This document shows, one piece after another, positions 40,580 through 44,774 of a DNA stretch of 44,774 nt. The stretch lies in contig JAFGHR010000023.1 of assembly GCA_016930015.1 (NCBI GenBank), forward strand, positions 1 to 44,774, written 5' to 3'. The position numbers and the translations under genes are program-made. The DNA comes from Anaerolineae bacterium (lineage in GTDB: Bacteria > Chloroflexota > Anaerolineae > Aggregatilineales > Aggregatilineaceae). Below the pieces are notes generated by a model. It did no database searches and was not told the origin of the DNA. It saw only the letters and a program-made list of their open reading frames with translations. The first letter of the stretch is position 1. Each line of letters begins with the position of its first letter.

Positions 40580-42160
40580 CTACCGTTCATTATACGGCGG
40601 ATTCATCCCGTAGCGGCGGGTGAAATCGTGAATTACCTCGTACAACGGCTGCAAACGCTGGTACATGCGTTTATACACGCGCTGGAACAAGTCGTCATAG
40701 ATCGCCTGGGTAGCCGGGTCCGGCTCAAACACGCGGCCCACACGTGTCATTTCACGGATCGCGGTGTCAAAATCGGGGTGCAAACCCAGCCCTACCGCCG
40801 CGTCGATAGCAGCACCCAATCCGGATGTTTCGTAGGTGTGCGGGCGGGATGTCGGCAGGCCGAAAATGTCGGCGGTGAGTTGGAGCGCGGCGTCACTTTG
40901 TGAGCCGCCGCCCGATACGCGCAGTTCGGTTGCTTGAACACCGCTGCGGCGCTCGGCGCGTTCTTTGCCCTCGCGCAGCGCATAGGCCAGCCCTTCGAGG
41001 ATGGCGCGGTAAATGTGGGCGCGGGTGTGTACGTCACTAAACCCGATGATCGCGCCCCTGGCTTCCGGCCCCGGCACCTTGATGCCCGGTGACCAGTACG
41101 GCTGGAGCACCAGCCCCATTGAGCCGGGCGGCACCTGGTTAACCAGGTCGTCGAACAGGGATTCGGGTTGAACACCCTGCTCCTGGGCCAGGTCCAGCTC
41201 GCGGTGTCCGAATTCCTGCTTGAACCAGTTCACCATCCAGTAGCCGCGATAAATTTGAATTTCCAGGCTGTACGCGCCGGGCACGGCGGCAGGATACGGC
41301 GGGATGAGCGGAATCACCTCGATGTAACGGCGGTGGGTCGTGTTGATGGTCGCGGTTGTGCCGTAACTCAGGCAGCCGATATGCGGTTCCAGGCAGCCGG
41401 AGCCGATGACCTCACACGCCTTATCGGCAGCGGCAGCGATCACGGGCAGCCCGGCGGGAATACCGGTGGCGTCGGCGGCTTCCGGCGTGATCGTGCCCAG
41501 GCGGTCGGTGGGCGGTTTCAGATCGGGAAGCTGGGACGGATCAACAGGCGCCGCCTGCCATTTCCAATCGTAGGACGCCGCCCAGCGCAGGTTTTTGTAG
41601 TCGAAGGGGATGTAACCGACCTGGCACCCGACCGAATCCACGTAACACCCGGTCAGGCGATACGTCAGGTAACCGGACAGCAGCAAAAACTTGTGGGTGC
41701 GCTCCCAGATATCCGGCTGGTGTTTTTGAATCCAATTGACCTCGGCCTCGGCCTGGAAATACGCGACGGTTTGCTGCATGCGTACCAGCCGGAACAACGG
41801 CCCCCACAACCCGCCGATCGGCTTGATGTTCTCGGTACGCCGCTGGTCCAGCCACACGATCGCCGGGCGCAGGGATCGCCCGCGTGCGTCAACGTTGACC
41901 ATCGTGGCGCGCTGCGTGGTCAACGCTACCCCTTTAACGGCGTCTTTGGGCACATCGGTAAGCTGCCATAATTTCTGGCAGGCCTGGCACAGCGACGACC
42001 AGAAGTATTCAGGATGTTGTTCGGCCCAGCCGGGATATCGCGAAAAATACGCTTCGATGGGGACGTGCGACTTGGTGATCAGCTTACCTTGCAGGTCAAA
42101 CAGCAGGGCGCGCACGCTCTGAGTGCCGTTGTCGATAGCCAGCACGACATCTTGAGTCAT
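40580..42160 (-). CDS. FGGY-family carbohydrate kinase
   Basis: Cytoplasmic ATP-dependent sugar or polyol kinase of 526 residues. The N-terminal phosphate loop is [15 protein letters not shown], and the substrate region has TTQRATMVN and [10 protein letters not shown]. The catalytic base is Asp246 in [12 protein letters not shown]. The C-terminal ATP site has [10 protein letters not shown] and a [16 protein letters not shown] stretch. The length is normal. It resembles xylulose, glycerol or less-studied FGGY kinases, but the residues that fix the substrate could not be assigned. Its partner downstream is a nitrilase-like hydrolase, an unusual pairing. The upstream region has a possible promoter at 42201-42230. 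Confidence 0.93.
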   Translation of the reverse strand: MTQDVVLAIDNGTQSVRALLFDLQGKLITKSHVPIEAYFSRYPGWAEQHPEYFWSSLCQACQKLWQLTDVPKDAVKGVALTTQRATMVNVDARGRSLRPAIVWLDQRRTENIKPIGGLWGPLFRLVRMQQTVAYFQAEAEVNWIQKHQPDIWERTHKFLLLSGYLTYRLTGCYVDSVGCQVGYIPFDYKNLRWAASYDWKWQAAPVDPSQLPDLKPPTDRLGTITPEAADATGIPAGLPVIAAAADKACEVIGSGCLEPHIGCLSYGTTATINTTHRRYIEVIPLIPPYPAAVPGAYSLEIQIYRGYWMVNWFKQEFGHRELDLAQEQGVQPESLFDDLVNQVPPGSMGLVLQPYWSPGIKVPGPEARGAIIGFSDVHTRAHIYRAILEGLAYALREGKERAERRSGVQATELRVSGGGSQSDAALQLTADIFGLPTSRPHTYETSGLGAAIDAAVGLGLHPDFDTAIREMTRVGRVFEPDPATQAIYDDLFQRVYKRMYQRLQPLYEVIHDFTRRYGMNPPYNER

Positions 42161-42200
42161 GAATCAGCTCGTTTCGAAGGTAGTTGCAATTGCGATGGCT

Positions 42201-42230
42201 ACGATAGCAGAAAATGCACCCGGAGAGCAA
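42201..42230 (-). promoter_or_regulatory. Candidate promoter of the FGGY kinase operon
   Basis: The minus strand shows TTGCTC (42230-42225), an 18-base spacer and TATCGT (42206-42201) preceded by TGC, an extended -10 feature. It lies 41 bases before the kinase ATG. Both boxes are imperfect. Confidence 0.4.
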
Positions 42231-42320
42231 ATCTCACCTTGCAGTGAGCGCTGACTTTACATGATCTGGCGAAGGGTGTAAACTCCTCAAGCATTATAAA
42301 TCGCGATATTGGAGAGAAAT

Positions 42321-43256
42321 ATGGCGAAAAAGAACGTGTACCTGGCCGGAGTTATCCTTGTTGCGGCGCTGAGTCTGGCTGTCAGCGCTGGCAGTGGTGC
42401 GCTGGCAGCGGGTGATCCGACCCCGACCCCGCTCCCCCTGACCGATCCCGTATTGGGCGAATTTGATCCGGCGTCGATTGCGGATATCAATCTGGCGGAT
42501 TACCTCGTTGTCCCGGCGATCAACGAACGCCATACACAGGTGTTCCTGGATGGCGTGGCGCTTGGGAACAATCCGCTGTCGTTTGTCAAAGTGGGCGACT
42601 GCATGACCGACGACCCGCACTTTTTGATCCCGTTCGGTGAGAGTGATTATGATCTCGGTGAGTATGCCGACCTTGAAGCGGTGCTGGCATATTATGCGAT
42701 CACGGACCCGAATCCGTTTGCGCGGTTGAGCCAGGCCGCCGAAGGGGGATTTAACACAGCCAGCATCGTTGACAGCATGTGGGCTAACCCTGAATTTTGT
42801 GAGGCGGGCGAAACACCGCTGACCTGCGAATTCCGGATCATGCAGCCCGGCATCGCCCTGATCATGTTCGGAACCAACGACGTATATTATCTCGATGAGG
42901 CGCAGTACGACTTTTTCTTGCGCTCGATTGTGGTCGAAACCCTGCGCAGCGGCGTGCTGCCGGTCCTGAGCACGTTCCCGGTGCGGCCAGAGTTCCCGGA
43001 AAAGTCGGCCCTGTACAACCAGATCGTGGTTAAGGTGGCGGTTGAATACGATGTGCCATTGATCAATTTGTGGGAAGCGTTAGACCCCCTGCCGGAGCAT
43101 GGTGTTGACCCGGTAGATACAACACACATGACCGCGCCGGAAAACGGCCAGGCGGGCCACTTCAGCGAAGACAACCTGCAAACCGGCTTCACGGTGCGGA
43201 ACTTGGTCACGCTTCAGACACTGGATGCCATTTTGAAGGCGGCGGGTCAATACTAG
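42321..43256 (+). CDS. Secreted SGNH/GDSL-like hydrolase with Cys at the nucleophile position
   Basis: Exported protein of 311 residues with the SGNH fold plan. The signal peptide covers about 1-30, followed by a short Thr/Pro tether (DPTPTPLPL). Block I reads KVGDCMTDD, with Cys94 where SGNH enzymes have the nucleophile Ser of GDS. Block II Gly is in EGGFNTAS, block III is GTND at 184-187, and block V is DTTH at 266-269. All other family landmarks are present. If the change is real, the enzyme may use a Cys nucleophile, act as a binding protein, or have lost activity. Two other Cys (160 and 169) may form a disulfide. The ATG at 42321 was chosen because GGAGAG lies upstream; a TTG at 42309 was rejected. 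It is convergent with a lipoprotein gene 8 bp away. Confidence 0.85.
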   Translation: MAKKNVYLAGVILVAALSLAVSAGSGALAAGDPTPTPLPLTDPVLGEFDPASIADINLADYLVVPAINERHTQVFLDGVALGNNPLSFVKVGDCMTDDPHFLIPFGESDYDLGEYADLEAVLAYYAITDPNPFARLSQAAEGGFNTASIVDSMWANPEFCEAGETPLTCEFRIMQPGIALIMFGTNDVYYLDEAQYDFFLRSIVVETLRSGVLPVLSTFPVRPEFPEKSALYNQIVVKVAVEYDVPLINLWEALDPLPEHGVDPVDTTHMTAPENGQAGHFSEDNLQTGFTVRNLVTLQTLDAILKAAGQY

Positions 43257-43264
43257 GGCGGTGA

Positions 43265-43657
43265 CTAATTCGCCTGTTCGCCGCACATTTTCCACTCGCC
43301 GTCTTCTTTTTGCGCGAGATAGGTGGTGTCGCTGAGGTTGAACTCGCGGGTTTCGGCCCGGTATTCGACAACAATTTTGCCTTCGCAGGTAACGAGGGTA
43401 TAGTCGCCGTCTTTGCCGTTTTCTTTGCAGGACATATCCTGAATCTCGGCTTTGACCGATTCGAATGATGCAGCGTCAAGCATGGCCTGCGATTCCCATT
43501 CGTTACACGACAGTTTGACGAGCTTGTCCTCGTTACTCTCGACTTTGGCCTTGAGGTAATCCTCGATGGCGTCAGAGGCGCTGCCTTCGTCGGCGCAGGC
43601 GGACAGGGCGAACAGGCTTATGAACAGGATAACAGCAAATCGCAAGTGATGGCGCAT
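43265..43657 (-). CDS. Small lipoprotein, Cys-rich
   Basis: Lipid-anchored protein of 130 residues with no firmly named family. The signal peptide ends in a lipobox (ALSAC, Cys21). The mature part opens with a helix (SDAIEDYLKAKVESNEDK) and has an alpha+beta plan with four Cys (SCNEW, MSCKE, TCEGK, MCGEQ) that could form two disulfides. The end is a strand pair, VVEYRAETREFNL and TYLAQKEDGEWKMC. This layout resembles NTF2-like extracellular domains such as DUF4878 proteins. The ATG has AAGGAG six bases upstream. It is convergent with the SGNH gene and divergent from the gene at 43777. Function is unknown. Confidence 0.85.
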   Translation of the reverse strand: MRHHLRFAVILFISLFALSACADEGSASDAIEDYLKAKVESNEDKLVKLSCNEWESQAMLDAASFESVKAEIQDMSCKENGKDGDYTLVTCEGKIVVEYRAETREFNLSDTTYLAQKEDGEWKMCGEQAN

Positions 43658-43704
43658 GATGTGCTCCTTAAGCGTGTGTGAAAAAAATCGATTCCGAAGG
43701 TAAC

Positions 43705-43710
43705 ATTATA
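43705..43710 (-). promoter_or_regulatory. -10 box of the small lipoprotein gene
   Basis: The minus strand reads a perfect TATAAT, 48 bases before the ATG at 43657. No good -35 box stands at normal spacing. Confidence 0.4.
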
Positions 43711-43776
43711 TACAGGCAGGACGGGCAATCCTACCCCGATTCCGCCGATTGGTACAAATTACACGGAGGAAAACTG

Positions 43777-44774
43777 ATGCAGTACCTGCGTTCCCGTTTT
43801 GGTGTAGTGATTGTGATGATTCTGACGGTAGTGGCGGTGAACAGCCCCTTTCAACAGGCGCCCGGCGTGCAAGCCCAGGATGGCGGCGATCAATGTGCCG
43901 AACTGGCGCTTCAAGCCTTGGCCGAAGCTGGCGAAACGTGTGCAGGATTGGCCGACAGTATGTTATGCGCCGGTCATGCAAGCGTCACCGCCGTCATGAT
44001 CGAGGGTGCACCGGCTGCGGATTCAGCCCTGATCGATCTGGCGGCGGTTGACGGGATCACGACAGCCGCGGCGAATCCGGCAACCGGTGAATGGGGCGTG
44101 GCCATGTTCACGCTGCCGGTCACCCAGCCAGAGGGCGGCAGTCGCGCCGTGACGGCGGTGTTGTACGGCAACGCACAGATCATGCACCCGACCGAAACCG
44201 CCGCCGAACAGGTGACGCTGACCATCACCAACGACAGCGGTGGCGAGGTCAACCTGCGCAACGGGGCTGGCGTTTTCTACGATACGGTGGGTGTGTTTGC
44301 CGCCGACCAGCAGTTGCAGGGCGACGGGCGTAATGAGCAGGGCGACTGGGTACGGGTTGTTCTCGAAGAGCGGCGAGCATGGGTGTTCACCCGCCTGGTG
44401 AACTGGGACGGTGATCTGACCGCGCTGCCAGTTCTGGCGCCGGATGATGTCACCCCGCCGTTTGAGGCCAGCGCACCGTTCCAGGCGTTTAACCTGATGA
44501 CCGGCGCTGTATCCGACATGTGCCCCAGCACGCCGTCCGGACTGCTGCTGCAATTCACAGGCGAAACCCCGGCTGTTTTGATGATCAATGATGTCAGGCT
44601 GGTTTTTGCCGATGCAACCCTGCTGGTACGCGCGACCCCTGCCGGTGATCTGCAAGTGGCCGCGCTGTCCGGCTCCGGCACGATCACGGCGCGCGGCTTC
44701 AGCCAGGATATCGCCAACGGCGAATACCTGACGGTCACGCTTGGCGGTGAGGATGGGCTGCGGGCGGTCGATAC
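43777..44774 (+). CDS. Secreted protein with SH3-like domain (cut by window end)
   Basis: Exported protein; 332 codons are visible without a stop and the gene runs past the window. The signal peptide covers about 1-34 (ends near APGVQAQD). A Cys-containing region follows (DQCAELALQALAEAGETC, then MLCAGHASVTAVM). The next part is beta-rich, with LTITNDSGGEVNLRNGAGVF close to an SH3b signature, then GDWVRVVLEERRAWVFTRLV. A later part (APFQAFNLMTGA, then LLLQFTGETPAVLMINDVRL and LLVRATPAGDLQVAALSGSGTITARG) resembles a FecR-like repeat also seen in the kinase ectodomain at 1-1992. The ATG has GGAGG seven bases upstream. No enzymatic motif was seen. The role is probably at the cell surface. Confidence 0.85.
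   Translation, partial: MQYLRSRFGVVIVMILTVVAVNSPFQQAPGVQAQDGGDQCAELALQALAEAGETCAGLADSMLCAGHASVTAVMIEGAPAADSALIDLAAVDGITTAAANPATGEWGVAMFTLPVTQPEGGSRAVTAVLYGNAQIMHPTETAAEQVTLTITNDSGGEVNLRNGAGVFYDTVGVFAADQQLQGDGRNEQGDWVRVVLEERRAWVFTRLVNWDGDLTALPVLAPDDVTPPFEASAPFQAFNLMTGAVSDMCPSTPSGLLLQFTGETPAVLMINDVRLVFADATLLVRATPAGDLQVAALSGSGTITARGFSQDIANGEYLTVTLGGEDGLRAVD

Noticed and set aside
39743..40903. 386-codon open frame on the plus strand
   Set aside because: It runs antisense across two clearly recognised genes (nitrilase and FGGY kinase) and has no motifs or ribosome site.

Overview
The window looks like a chromosomal segment from a member of the Chloroflexota, probably an Anaerolineae-type bacterium. 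This is inferred from gene style, not from a marker gene: GC-rich coding DNA, secreted and membrane proteins with Thr/Pro-rich linkers, lipoproteins with Ig-like plus SH3b domains, several GT39/PMT-type (GT-C) membrane glycosyltransferases, a Hanks-type kinase with a transmembrane segment, and an LppX_LprAFG lipoprotein next to an MFS exporter. There are no rRNAs, tRNAs, CRISPR arrays, transposase genes or phage genes. Nearly all of the sequence is coding, with 31 protein genes, two of them cut by the window edges.

Layout. 1-3162 (minus): a transmembrane Ser/Thr kinase, cut at its C-terminus, and a degenerate receiver-GAF protein. 3260-5790 (minus): a lipoprotein/MFS pair arranged like mycobacterial lprG-p55. 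5919-11585 (minus): a methionine operon, a SAM-I riboswitch with an intrinsic terminator, then cobalamin-dependent methionine synthase and a homocysteine methyltransferase/methylenetetrahydrofolate reductase fusion. 11620-12696 (plus): divergent homoserine dehydrogenase. 12836-15435: an unrecognised gene, a GNAT acetyltransferase, a single-domain PLAT protein and an Ig/SH3b lipoprotein. 15476-17958 (minus): a GT39 enzyme behind a two-helix membrane protein. 18102-19911 (minus): a GH13_18 sugar phosphorylase with a clear promoter. 19952-22039 (minus): another GT39 enzyme, divergent from a CE7 esterase (22191-23159).

23226-30808 is an ABC export region. A large FtsX/MacB-like permease (plus) and a small lipoprotein with an unusual inverted-repeat leader are followed by a convergent permease-ATPase operon. 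That operon is divergent from a PadR regulator, and two related palindromes lie in the shared intergenic region. 30895-32718 is a secreted alpha/beta hydrolase. 32726-37066 is an envelope-glycan run: GT39, UDP-glucose 4-epimerase-like protein and GT4. 37210-39270 is an NHLRC2-like thioredoxin/NHL protein. 39338-42160 (minus) is an FGGY sugar kinase followed by a nitrilase-family hydrolase. 42321-44774 holds a secreted SGNH-like hydrolase with Cys in place of the usual nucleophile Ser, a small lipoprotein, and a secreted SH3-like protein cut by the window end.

How the genes fit together. Methionine and SAM supply is the best-defined pathway: homoserine formation, methyl-THF formation and homocysteine methylation sit together, with SAM feedback on the minus-strand operon. 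Most other genes concern the cell surface: lipid or lipoprotein export, glycan assembly, esterases and secreted binding domains. The most interesting items are the lprG-p55-like pair, the repeat-bounded lipoprotein at 26035-26742, the PadR palindromes, the SGNH protein with a GDC block, and the NHLRC2-like protein with a second Cys pair. All family names come from reading motifs by eye; no database search was run.
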